Shown here piece after piece: positions 23,901-35,600 of a DNA stretch of 64,000 bases. The stretch is from Kudoa neothunni. Taxonomy: Eukaryota; Cnidaria. Under the pieces are notes generated by a model. It saw only the letters and a list, made by a program, of their open reading frames with translations, had not been told where the DNA came from and did no database searches. The stretch is from assembly GCA_964304625.1 (NCBI GenBank), contig OZ199838.1, positions 4,464,001 through 4,528,000 on the forward strand, in the 5' to 3' direction. Position numbers and translations under genes: made by a program. How positions within the stretch are numbered: position 1 is the stretch's first letter; every line of letters starts with the position of its first letter.

Positions 23901-26900
23901 GACCAAAAATTTGTTTACCTAATCATAAACAATATTATCATCAACACTCCAGGTTTGACCGCGGAGAGTGAATTTTTAAAACGAAGGTGAGTCTTAAAAT
24001 GTTAAGTCATCCTTTCCTTCAACTGAAACCAGTGATTTTAAGATTATCGGAAAATAATTTTGTCTTCTTGGCGATCAAAAACCCTAGAACTTTGTTTCCC
24101 AACTTGGGGCCCTCGCCCACCGGTAGGGCGTGAACAAATTTTGGTGGGGCATAGAAATTTTTAAACGTTAAATTAACTGCTCTCGTGGGACGTAGAAAAT
24201 CTTGAGTATTGTTTTGACACAAATAATGGTGGAATAATTAGGTAGTAAGATGCACGTTGAAGTCAATATCGCTTATTTTTAAATGACTAATTATATAAAA
24301 ATTAATAATAATATTTAACGTGTCCTTCAGTCGAATAGAATCAGAATCGTTTGATCTTATTTTTGTCTCATTTAGAATCGTATAACCTTTTTTTGATTAA
24401 ACCTAATATAATATTGATTAATTTTGTATTTATATTATTTAGTTCCGTTTATTAGTCCCGTGTATACGAAAGTTGGATAACCACGAGTTTCAATTGATGC
24501 TGTTCTTGACTGAATAAAAAACTAAAGACATTATTTTTTAAGGTTCATCCATAAATTAAGTTAGATCAGATAAAACGCATTTTAATTTTAATGAGGAAAA
24601 AGATATATACTAATTGCTTTCAAATTTTAACGTGATAGGGAGTTTTATTCAAAATTATCAACAGTTTAATTAAAAATCAATACTTTTAAAAGAGGTGGAA
24701 CACGGAACTTATCTTCAGGAAAAAGTTTAGCGAGATAGGAAAAAGGTTGGAAAACAATGTTCTAGAATATTTTTCTTTGTTGGGTTCCTGACATTATCCA
24801 GTCATATAGCGCAGTTTAAAGTTTGAAATATTTCCTTTTATAATCTTTTAAAAAATACTCACACTAAAAGAATACATTATATTCCATGGTGCTCTAGAAT
24901 CATTTACTGGCATTTCACATTGATTAAATTGAATCACAGTATTGAATAATTTCAATATTTTTTCCTTCTCTCACCATATCGAACGGTCAAATGTGTAATT
25001 TGGTGGATTAATCGAATTAAAATTTGAAGTAATTACTGCCCAATAGCAGGACTCTGAATTTTACAAGAATTGCGTCAAACATAAGTTATTTCATCGTTGT
25101 GTGTAAAACATTAAATCAAAGAAATATATACATCGAAAATTTTACAATGTTGAATACAGAAATTAAAAAAAACGCCAACTACCCTATATCGAACCTCGCA
25201 ATATCTAGACCTTACTGTAGTTCATATCAAAATGCGTTATGAATTCTTCGTTAACCGTGCTTAATTTAAACGGAAATAAAGTCAAATATAAAAAAACGAA
25301 AAAATAATTATTGATCCACACAATGTGATTTTTCAAACAATATTGAGCGCATAGATAAATCCAAATAGTCAAGTATAACAAACAGAGCGACTAAAGGAAA
25401 TATCAACAATGGGAACACTAGATAACGTTATTAAACTTCTAGCCGTTAAACCACAGAGAAAGTAGTGATCGACCAGCTGAATTAAATAGCCTATAGACAG
25501 GTCAAATCGACAAGTCGATCTACGACATAACCTTCAAGAATATGTGAGATGAATTAACAAAAATGATTGCGAGATTGTGATCTAATGGATTCAAGAATGT
25601 TCCCCTTTAATCATTAATGAGTCTCCTACACAATGGAGATTCAAATATAAAATTGGATGGTTGAATGTAATTTTCTGAATTATAACCCTAAGATTTTAGA
25701 AGAATATCTGTAACAACGCAATAAACTTCCACAACGCTTTTAAATATGAGCATTTTTAATGCAGATCAAAATTTATCAAGGAATCTCATAAAAAAAGAAC
25801 AATATGTGGCTTTCACCGCCATATTCATCAAAACAAACAAAAATTACTCATAATGACGAAGCGGATTGTTAGTTTTCCAATTTAGAGTAAGAAAGCGAAT
25901 GGGATGTGATATATCGTCGATGCAAAAACGAAAATTACGCACGATTATTCAAAAAATTACACAATACAAAATATCTGATTAAAAATTAACTAAAATATCT
26001 TAAGAATCAATTTAAAAAGTGGATTTTTCAACAATTTGGCAGCTCCATATTAAGCTAAATTAAGATCACATTTACTTAAACAAAATCTAACACATGTTTG
26101 AGGAAGAAATGTTCGAATTTATGAAAAAATTAAAATCTTAAAACTTGAGACTTTACAAAAGATTATACGAATTGAAATCTCATGTAATATTATGTAAAAA
26201 AAAATCTTGATGACTTAGCAAATTTATCGAGTCATTATCAACGCTATGTTAATTAAAAAACACTTACCATAGAGTGAAGCGTTTCAGGAGCTCCTTTTAC
26301 TGCATAGAAGTAATGACGACTTGAATCGCGCGATACTTCACCACTTACAGGCAAAACTCTGTCCATATTGTCGTCCACTCATGCAAATAAGAGCAGACAT
26401 ACGTTTTAGTTTGCTGGGAGAATGGGAAATCGTTTTTACAACTTGAATCTGTTTATGATCAAATGAAATACAATCGGCTCCTGGACAAAAATATGGTCAC
26501 TTATTTTTCAACCAATATAACTGTACCTGTGAATTTGGCTTTAAGTGTATCGAGAGCATTTTTCTCAATAGGATCACCCACAATCACACTGTTTAATGAG
26601 GTTAATGAATGACAACCAATTACAACACTAAGCGACATGCCCGTAACCTCATTCAAAGGCACAACTAATTTAAAAACACGAATAAGCACATCAGTAAAAA
26701 AGAAAAATGTGTCACCTTTCTCACTCCCCATTTTCCAACTCATCCGCAACAACAACGCCTTCAATGACCAAATTGTCCTCAGTCAATGTCCCAGTCTTAT
26801 CAAAACAACACACACCTAATTTTCCTGCAAAAGGTATTCGGTATGGTTCAGTACAATATATGCCTATGTATTGAAAAACTAAAAAAGGCTGTTTCTATAG

Positions 26901-28593
26901 TGACAACTACTTTTGGCTATCAGTTTTATCATGCTATTGTTCACTGCGAGAGACAATTCGATGGGTAGTTCTGGAGGGTACACCGAAGTGAGAATAAGGA
27001 CACATTCGAGCAACAGTTTGTATCGACTACGAACGGGGATCTTTAATTCCTTCAATCCACACATACCCAGCAGCGATACAAGCAAAAATTGACAAAAACA
27101 ACAAAAACAAAGCTGTTTCCAGGGTTGTTGTTAGGCACATGATTAACACTGTACATAATGGTACGTAAAAGACGTCCTTTAGAAGTGGAAAATCCTGTTC
27201 TCACACAAAGTGCGAGCGATCCATGATCAGGCGGGATTGATGACTTTCTTGATTAGGTTTTGTTTCAAACCACTACTGTTGAGAATCGTTTGTGCCACAA
27301 GAGATGAGATTGACCTTCGGAATGTGCTCCAATTTGAATGGTTCACCGTAGAGTTGTTTTTCGATGGGTTCTTTGAGTTGGGGCACAGATTCACCAGTCA
27401 AGGAGGATTCATCCACAAGACAAGAACCATTCAACAACACCACATCACAAGGACATATAGTTTTTGTAGTTTTGGTCGTTGGTGTTCGAATTGAGGGAGT
27501 GTTCTATGTGAACAAGATGAATTCAATAAACTCCATGGCACAACACTAGTTAAAACTCACTTAACGATATAATGTCCACCAGGGAGAGAGACTGGTGCTG
27601 TCCATAAGAGTCCACTTGTTTTCTCGAAACACATACAATGAAGATGGAGGATTTTGCATCTTTCTAATGAATGTCATATTGGTGCGTTGCTAAAAATTGG
27701 TAGCAGTACTATAAATTAATGGGTAAAAAATAATATAAACTCACTTGAAACACAACAACACCTTCAAAAAACATCAACATTACCAATGTGAACAAACTGT
27801 AGTACCAATACTCATCAAGACACCACAACAAACAGCAGAATATTTGAAAAACAAACAATGGAGAATATATTCGTTCAATGAGTAGTTCTTTGAATGATGG
27901 CACATCCAAAGTCATACTAAATAGAAAAAACAAACTAAATTAGATCTACTTAAAAGTGTAAATGAACAACCTATTATCTCCATATTTCTTGGACAGTTGA
28001 TCAACTTCATCGGAGGATTGAATGCCAGGAGGTGATATAAGCTGTTCCAGTAGAGACTCTTTACCATATTTATATTTGACGAATGATTGGGTGTTCGGAA
28101 GATTGAAAAATCGAATTTTTTGAAACAAAAAATATTTTAGAGTCTTTCCGTTTTCAAACTAGCAATAATTTTAAGACCAACCACAAAATCTAAATGAATA
28201 CTTCACATTCTTGCAAAGGTACAACGACATTTTTCCCATGAAATTGTTCGGTCTTCACATAAATATAGCTAGCAGTAGATATGCTTGTTTGCTTTAAGAT
28301 TTTTGTTATTATTATAAGTTTCAGTGATTAAATAGAACATTTTTACTTTCTTATAAGATGTAAAAAGTCGATAACGAACACTCCATACATTAAACAAAAA
28401 TAGAAGGGCGACCGCGATTGCATACAGAAACAAAACAAACTAACAATAGGATTCTATTTTCTTGTAGGGTTGTAGAAAATAGCAACGATCCCATAACGAC
28501 ATTCAGAGCAATCGAAATTTGAACATCCTTTCTTTGAATGCCATTCAGTTTAGTTACAGGTATAGTTTCTGAGAAATCGGAACCCGCTACCAT
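20987..28593 (-). CDS. ATP13A1: ATP13A1, ER P5A-type ATPase
   Basis: ER membrane P5A ATPase, known as a transmembrane-helix dislocase. About 16 exons run from ATG 28,593 to TAA 20,987, among them 28593-28498, 28439-28347, 28291-28202, 28143-27971, 27916-27745, 26664-26527, 22949-21735, 21662-21520, 21434-21329, 21278-21135 and 21088-20987. Introns are 43-75 bp except one of 3318 bp (22,950-26,267). P5A blocks are [26 protein letters not shown], the M4 motif PPELP, phosphorylation site DKTGTLT (about 26,780-26,803), [19 protein letters not shown] and CGDGTND. Last residues [14 protein letters not shown] match the family end. Six one-base shifts, all at short runs between 26.7 and 27.6 kb, interrupt an otherwise colinear protein; probably consensus errors, though decay cannot be excluded. 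Confidence 0.9.
23465..24465. repeat. Debris in the long ATP13A1 intron
   Basis: The 3.3-kb intron holds a short inverted pair, gcgtacacgggacaataaa near 23,471 against a reverse copy near 24,440, about 1 kb apart. Inside, 24,097-24,170 (tttcccaacttggggccctc, ggtggggcatag) resembles hAT terminal sequence. No coding sequence was recognised in the intron. It was probably lengthened by insertions. Confidence 0.35.
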
Positions 28594-29928
28594 TTTAATG
28601 AAAATCGCGATAATTCGGAATGTTGTCGATAAGGCTGTGTAAGTCGGCTATTTTTACACCTACAGGCACGTGTCTGTAGATAAAAAGAATTATTGTATGA
28701 TAATTATTTCTGTTGAAATTTATTTTATACAATTTCTGAGAAAATGTTGAGTTTTCTTGTGTCGATTGTGGGTAAATTAGAGCGATGGGGGTGTTATTCT
28801 ATATTTTGTTATCGACTAAAAAAATTGAGGTGAATTATAAATTAAAGAAATATTTTTTGAGTCTAACCTATTTGTATAATATGAATAATTTATTTGGGGA
28901 TATGTTGGAGAATTATATTCAATAATATTTCGATTAATGGTAAAGGAAGTTGATAATTGGAATAAAACTAATGAGTTATATGGGTTTGAACTTTTTTAAA
29001 AGCTACAGCGTCGTACAGAAGGGGACGCAAGTCAGCAAAAAACATTAATTCGTTAAGTAGTTTGAAACTTTCCACTCTTTAGGTATAATTGAGATCCATA
29101 TACCATATACATCTCAGGGGTTTTAAGTGTTAATATTTGATTATTTATAAACTTTTAATATTTTTATCAGTCTATTATAGTATTTTATGAATCAACCTAT
29201 ATTATACGTGTGAATTTAAGGGTGGGTGTTTGAGAAAGAATGAAACTCGTATACAGATAGAGATAGTACGCATGGTTATATTGAGAAAACGGGTTGATGG
29301 ATTAATAATTATTCTTTGAGGTTATTTGTGACATTATTTTATTAACAGTATACATTATATATAAAACTGAAGATACGTTTGATCCATGACGTATATAATG
29401 AAATTTGATGTATCATTATGTTTGATGTTTTAAAATATACTCATATAAACTCAAGAATTTATTTAAATTTATCGCCATAATCCATGAAACAAAATATTTC
29501 ATTTATAAATATAATTAAAAGAAAAAAACACGGAAAAATATTTGTTTCCATTTTATAAATGTTAAGTTAACCAACTATTGCTAAAAGGATCATTTCTATT
29601 AATTTAATTTAAATTGAATTGAATTGAATGAAAATACCCTTCTATAGAACGGAGGAGAAAAAGGATTTTTTCATTATCACACAGTGTAGAATACGGGTAG
29701 ATCGAGCCCGGCTCTCGATTGTCTAATTTGTGGTTCGTCAAGAAAAATAAATAAGCCAAAAACGGCAGTTGATTTATTTTTTTTAAGGTTAACAACCTTC
29801 TAAAAAATATGGTCCATAAATTTATCTTTGTCGACTTCTCAAAAAGTTTTCAAGGATCGAACTTTGGGCCTGGAGTCGAAAAGTTTGCTGCTAATAATAG
29901 GGAACAAAAGATGTGTATCCAAAATATT
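28594..29928. other. Intergenic, no gene seen
   Basis: Upstream flank of ATP13A1. AT-rich, no recognisable coding or structural feature. Confidence 0.45.
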
Positions 29929-30162
29929 TCATGTTTTTAGGTCAAAATTGATTCTAACCAATGAGTCTGTGGTTGGCAGAACTTCGTAAGAGATGCTTAA
30001 GTTAACCATTTTTGATGAAATTTTACGTAAGTGGAGTTTTTCACAAGCATGGGAAAAGTTCTGACGCAGATTATTAGGCTGTGGAGTTATTGCTAGTTGG
30101 GCCTGCTCCATGAGCGCTGTAGATGTAGACACCGGCAGAATGTTGACATTTAACCCTATCAC
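29929..30162 (-). pseudogene. Possible Tigger/pogo-type transposase fragment
   Basis: A 77-codon open stretch includes ILPVSTSTALMEQAQ followed 13 residues on by LRQNF. This resembles the block 'LPPNTTSLIQPMDQG..YLRR' around the last catalytic Asp of Tigger-type DDE transposases, but the Asp position reads Gln. It is short and isolated. The family call is tentative. Confidence 0.35.
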
Positions 30163-30258
30163 ACCTTATTTTTCTGTGGAAGATGTGAAAAGTTTAATCC
30201 ATTAATATAATACTCGTCTTAGAGTGAACTGTCCTCTTTTTGGAATCTTATCTATTAA

Positions 30259-30335
30259 CCTTCCGAGCGCTTCAAAATTGACTATACACTTGGTGCCTTT
30301 GGGGTCAAGTTTTACCCTCAGAAACGCTCGGAATG
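30259..30335. mobile_element. 77-bp TTAA-flanked mini-element
   Basis: Flanked by TTAA at 30,255-30,258 and 30,336-30,339. Ends are inverted: CCTTCCGAGCG and, from the right, CATTCCGAGCG. The interior holds TTTGGGGTCAAGTTTTACCCTCAG, an imperfect palindrome like those near other TTAA elements here. The termini share CCTTCCGAG with the piggyBac at 33.4-35.6 kb, so it may be mobilised by the same transposase family. Confidence 0.75.
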
Positions 30336-30424
30336 TTAATGCGATTAGGTCTCGTAGGATTTAAAAGAGAAATTTGATTGCCTAATACATCCCCACACGA
30401 TTTAAATCGATCACGTTGGAAGGG

Positions 30425-31957
30425 ATTATGTCTCAGGGAATGAATATCTCCAAAACTACAGCAGATATTTTATTCATATTTTACATAATTTCTAGTATTT
30501 ATTTAGCTTATTTTTTCGTTAGTTTTAGAGAAGTTTGAAGAAGAATAAATTTTCGTTAGTGCAACTATCCTGAGTTCATCAATATTCAATGTAATTATCA
30601 TGTTTTTCAAAATTTCAGTAAAAAAGTATATTCCATTTTTACATTTAGTAATATCAATAATTGATTTTTTCTCTTAAAGTAATTTTTAGCGCCAATTGTA
30701 TTTTTTTGGATTGGGAGCGGTAGAAGATGAGTGCTAGCATGTTTATATACGGAAGGTGGTAGATTTTCTTCTAAGATATTTGTATCGTCATAATATAATA
30801 TGATTAATTAGACTTCTGATAATCACAAACATTATTACTCTTTCCTAAAGAATTGTTTAATCATCGGCGGGAAAAAATCATATGGAAAGAGGGTTTTAAA
30901 TGTGGGTCTTATAATGACAAATAACAAATAAAAGGTTTCAACCATTAATGACAAGAAAAAAAATGTCAAATAAAAAAATTCGGACAGAAGTTAAAATAAA
31001 TAACAAATTTATCGATGATGTTGGCCAATACAACTTTCAAATTTTGTGGGGAACTTTTTTGATAAATCTATAAAGTTCTAATAGATTATTCATAAAAAAT
31101 AACTAAGAATCGTAAAAGACGTTTTTTACTTTTTGTTCCCCAATATATATTTAATTTTGTTAGCCAATACAATTATATTTAAAATTTAAAATAGTTGGAG
31201 ACACGTGTGACAGTAAAGAAAAAACAAAATATTTTATGATTTAATTTCTGATAAGTGAGGACTAGGTGTGTCTCCTGTTGATTTTAATGGGGATCTCACC
31301 TATCAAAATGGCAAAACTTGGCACAAATAATGAATTAGAAATCTCATACGAAAATAGTTATGTAATAGTGACATGGCCGAAAATAGCTTAGAATATTCCT
31401 TATTAAAAGTTAACATTTTAAATATTATTATTGTTTGGGTTTTTAAGCCTCAAAATTCCATTGATAGTAGAGTCAATTGTAAGGCTGGAAGGAAGTCATT
31501 TGTCGACAATTGTGGATATGAAGATGTATAAAAATAATTTATCATATCAATAAATCGATAAAATTTAATATCTATATATGAAATTTATTTTCTTCATATG
31601 ATAATTGTTAAATCTTATGATTTCTACCTCGCATTCCAAGTCATCATATATTCCATTTCTTTTAAGAAATACAAAATTAATATGAAAAAATAAGGTAATG
31701 AAAAATTTTTAAAATTTTTTGTATTTAAAACTAATAAATTGTTTATTTATCTAAATACTTAAAATTATATGATAATTACAATAGATTATTGATGGAGCTC
31801 AGGATCGTTGCATTACCGAAAATTTCTTTTTCTTCAAACTTTTTCCGAAACATACAAAAAAATTAGGTTGAGGAAACATTAGATAATACTTAAAATATGA
31901 ATAAAATATCTGCAATAGTTTTAGAGATATTCATTCCCTGAGATATAGCTACTACCA
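30425..31957. mobile_element. Element with about 190-bp inverted ends
   Basis: 30,425-30,605 and 31,755-31,957 are inverted copies, sharing for example tctcagggaatgaatatctc and gcagatattttattcatatt. About 1.15 kb of AT-rich DNA lies between, with no transposase. The outer limits are not sharp and no target duplication was recognised, so the family is unknown. Confidence 0.55.
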
Positions 31958-32084
31958 TTTATGTTTATATCCGACCTTCCACCAATAGATGGAACCAAAA
32001 CTGCAAGTGAATCATCAAAAATTGTGAGTGAAGAATCTAATCATAGTTTTGATTGCAAAAATAAGAAAGTGTAGAAAGGAAGTA

Positions 32085-32215
32085 ATAGTTTGACTAGAGC
32101 TAGGTTTGAACTCACGACTTCATGATTCGCAACCCAGGGGTCTAAAACACATTATCTGTCCCTTGTCCGTAGTGCAGACTTTGCATCGTTTTTGATGGCT
32201 CAAATAATAGAAAAC
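32085..32215 (-). repeat. tRNA-like SINE fragment
   Basis: On the minus strand a B-box-like GTTCAAACC follows a TGAAGTCGTGA stem and an anticodon-arm-like stretch, as in tRNA-derived SINE heads. A related segment lies at the right edge of the window. The D-arm is poor and the acceptor stem does not close, so it is not a working tRNA gene. 31,958-33,440 otherwise shows no gene. Confidence 0.4.
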
Positions 32216-33444
32216 CTATGAAAAAAGGCCGAGGTCTGTCGTTGTTTTGTTAAATATTGCAACTGTGTGGCGTTGTTCTATACCCCAAGAATACATAAAA
32301 TAGGATGCTTATTGTAGTCAAATCCATGGAAACATCCAGTCCATTCCAATGAATGCCCTTAACAATATTCGTAACTTCTTTGAATGAGTTTTTCTAGATT
32401 GCATTTTTTTGTTGTGAGAAGTTATCTTATGTATAAAAAGTTTCGAGCGTTAAATTTTTGTCTAATATTATATACTCATTATACGATTTTCTATTGTAAT
32501 TCTATTATTATAAAATCAATGTGTCCGTTATATGCAATTATACAACGCATAATTATTAACGTTGAAACATAATGAGATAAATTTGTTGGTAGATATATTC
32601 ATATTGAATATAATCGTATTCGAGAATAACCATCACCAAAAAATAGACGTGATATGTCATTAGGTGGATTAAAGATTATTACTATCTTAAAGAATTATAT
32701 ATTTTTGGACCTGGTGAATATAATCTAAGACTTTTATCAAACTATTTTCAATCTTAAAAAGTTGGTCGTATCGAATATTAACGCGAAATCCTAACTTTAC
32801 ACTGTATCGGAGAATGGGATTTTTAGTTGCTTAGTTGTTTTATTTTAAATTGATATATCTCGAGCTAACATATACCTTAATAGTAATTTAAAAACTGCAA
32901 ACTTTTGTTTTATCTTTGCCCTTGAAGCATTACCAAGTTTGTAGCCATTTCATTAAGTTTAATCGATTACATTCATCTAAATATGCATGGATTTTTCTGT
33001 TAAAATATTGACGGAATAATATAAAAACTTAATAAAAATTTAAAACTTCACTTTAAGAATTATCGACAGTAGATGATTTTCTATGAGTACTTTACATAAT
33101 TCTTAAAATTTAATTTTATAAACCCATTCAGTAACTTGCTGTATTATAACTCTCCGTACTTCGGAAAATTTTTTCGGAAACAATCAAATATTTTAGTTGA
33201 AAAATTGAAGATTAGCCTACAAATTATAAAAAAAGAAATATATGAAAATGCAGATGATGTCATAAAAGAATTAAAATAAATATACTCTATCTTTTTAACA
33301 ATAAAATTTTTTGGATCAAAAAACCAAAACAAAGTAAATTAAAAATGGAAGTTCTAATCTAATGTATAAATATTTTTCCTAGTTAGAAACAGTAGAGTAA
33401 TGGTTAATCGTCAATTGGTCTTCTAGAAAGACTTCTCTTGTTAA

Positions 33445-35596
33445 GCCTCCGAGTAAAATGGGATGTATTTCCATCCCAGGAGACTGTTGATGACAATTTT
33501 TTCCCATTACAAGCTACAAACGCGATAGATACAATTCATGTTTCTGATAATCTTATAGATTTACGTAATACGTAAAAAGCGAAAATAAAATTTTAATTTT
33601 TTTTATTGTTATTTAAATTAACGCTAAAACAGCTTCCGAGTAAAATTGGGATGTAAATACACCCCAAGATTTTTTTTTGATAAAATTGTTTAAAATATTT
33701 TATCAAATATATTTGGAACTTTTTAGATAATTCTAATCGTTAAATAACTCTTAAATTGGCAATAACTTATTCAGTTTACTGAATGCACAAGCGCGAAAAG
33801 TAATGAGTTCTTGTGATTACAGTGGTAGTTAATCTCATTCTGATACTGATTCTTCTGATAATGAAGATCATACACTAATGTAACATTAGACTCATTAGTT
33901 GATAAAAATGGAGTGCTATGGACAGCTGAAAATATTATAAATAATCAACCAGGCGTTTCTCCTCACATATTTCAAAATTCTACCGAAGTTGTTGATACTT
34001 TTAAGGTGTTATTTAATCACGATATGTACAAGTTGATTTTAAAATTTTTGGTCATGCTTAGACAAAATTAGACGAAACCGAACTTGATGGCTTCATTGGA
34101 TACTTAATTTTAATGGTAATGTATAGAGACAACCATGAACCTGTTAAGGAATTATTTGGATCTGAAGAAGGACTAAAAATTTACCGCGATCTCTTTTTAT
34201 TAACAAGATTTTAGCAAATTAAAGGGGCATTTCACTTTGATAATTCAGAAACCAGAGGCTTGAGAAAAGTTGATGACAAATTTTGTCATATCGGGGATCT
34301 TTGGAACATTTGGGTTGATTTACTTAATCGTAGCTTTCGTCCATATGAAGATCTCTGCGTCGATGAACAACTTGTTGCATTCAGAGGTTGTTGCAAATTC
34401 AAGCGGTATATGCCGATGAAGCCTGCCAAGTACGGGATTAAGTTTTTTTGGTTGATCCTAGATCAACATTATTTGCAATTTATACGTCTACTTGGGTAAG
34501 CGGTCTCGGAATGACACTATAACCGTTAATGTTGGAAAAACATTGTTTTGTAACTTATGGAATGAAGCATTCATAAACTCTGGGCGGAACATTGTTTGTG
34601 ACAACTTTTTCATGCCAATTGAGTTAGTTGATGAATTGTTATGTAGAGAAATTACAATTATTGGAACCATGCATGCAACCAAACGTGATATTACATTCTA
34701 TCTACGACCTTAAAATACATCCCATTATATTCATCTATGTTGTATTTAATAACGAAAAGATGATATTAAGGTATTTACCGAGGAAAAATAAGCTTGTCTC
34801 TACCCTTTGTTCATCTTCAAGTAATATACACATTGCAACTGAAACGCCATTTAAGCCCGATATTGTATTGCAGTATAATTCGATAAAAGGGGGAGTTGAT
34901 ACCATCTCAAGGTTATTGGCTTCAATTAGTGCCAGAAGAATCAATCGTCGTTGGCGACTAATTATGTTTTTCAATATGATAGATATTATCTTGATAAATG
35001 CTTCTTGCATATTCAAAGAACTCTTTTCTTCTGTAAGTCTTAGATGAAGAGATTTCTTGAAAATGAAGGTTGAGCAAATGACACTTCCATTGCTATCAAG
35101 AAAAAGTCAAAGTATTCAACCCTACATTAGACCTATTGTAGAAGGGGAAACGACTCTTCAAGGCAGATGTCGATTATGTGAGAGAAAAAATGGCAAGAAA
35201 ACTTCCTCAAAGTGTGGAGTTTGTGCTAATTTTTATTGAATAAAACATTCGTAATGTATTTGTCTTAACTGCTATAATAAATAATACACACATAAGTTTG
35301 TCTATGTATTGATTTTTATGAGTATGTAAAGTTCTAAAGAATTGACCAATTTTGTTTATACATATGCATATAAGGTTGAGCATTAATTGATTCATGTAAA
35401 ATTTTCTGACCGTCAGAACATCCAAGTATACCCACCCACACACGCGCTGTTGAGGTTTAACAATGTTTTCTCATTAATTACTCAAAAATTACTCCAAAAA
35501 ATTTTTCTCATTACACGGGAATAGTTACCTATTATTTTCCAATAATTTGGTAGCAAAAACCTGGGGAGTATTTACACCCCAATTTTACTCGGAAGG
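33445..35596 (+). mobile_element. piggyBac element A, broken
   Basis: The left end follows TTAA (33,441-33,444) and reads gCCTCCGAGTAAAATGGGATG; the right end, inverted, is CCTTCCGAGTAAAATTGGGGTG and is followed by TGAA, a probable mutated TTAA. A second left-end copy (CTTCCGAGTAAAATTGGG) lies 185 bp inside at 33,632-33,668 and is the better match to the right end. Each end copy contains a palindrome such as GGGATGTATTTCCATCCC. The interior carries a decayed transposase. Confidence 0.85.
33801..35239 (+). pseudogene. piggyBac transposase, broken (element A)
   Basis: Remains of a DDE piggyBac transposase in several frames. An acidic Ser-rich N-terminus (SDTDSSDNED) is followed by LFGSEEG, the first catalytic Asp block CVDEQLVAFRG (about 34,352-34,385), KPAKYGIK, the second Asp block VCDNFFMP (34,598-34,620) and the third Asp block KGGVDTISRL (34,888-34,917). 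The zinc-binding tail RCRLCERKNGKK..CGVC closes it (35,166-35,235). All three catalytic Asp codons survive. At least four frame changes and stops inactivate it. Confidence 0.88.
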
Positions 35597-35600
35597 TGAA

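Noticed and set aside
32085-32215. Functional tRNA gene
   Set aside because: Only the T-arm and part of the anticodon arm fit; the acceptor stem does not pair. SINE-like repeat is more likely.
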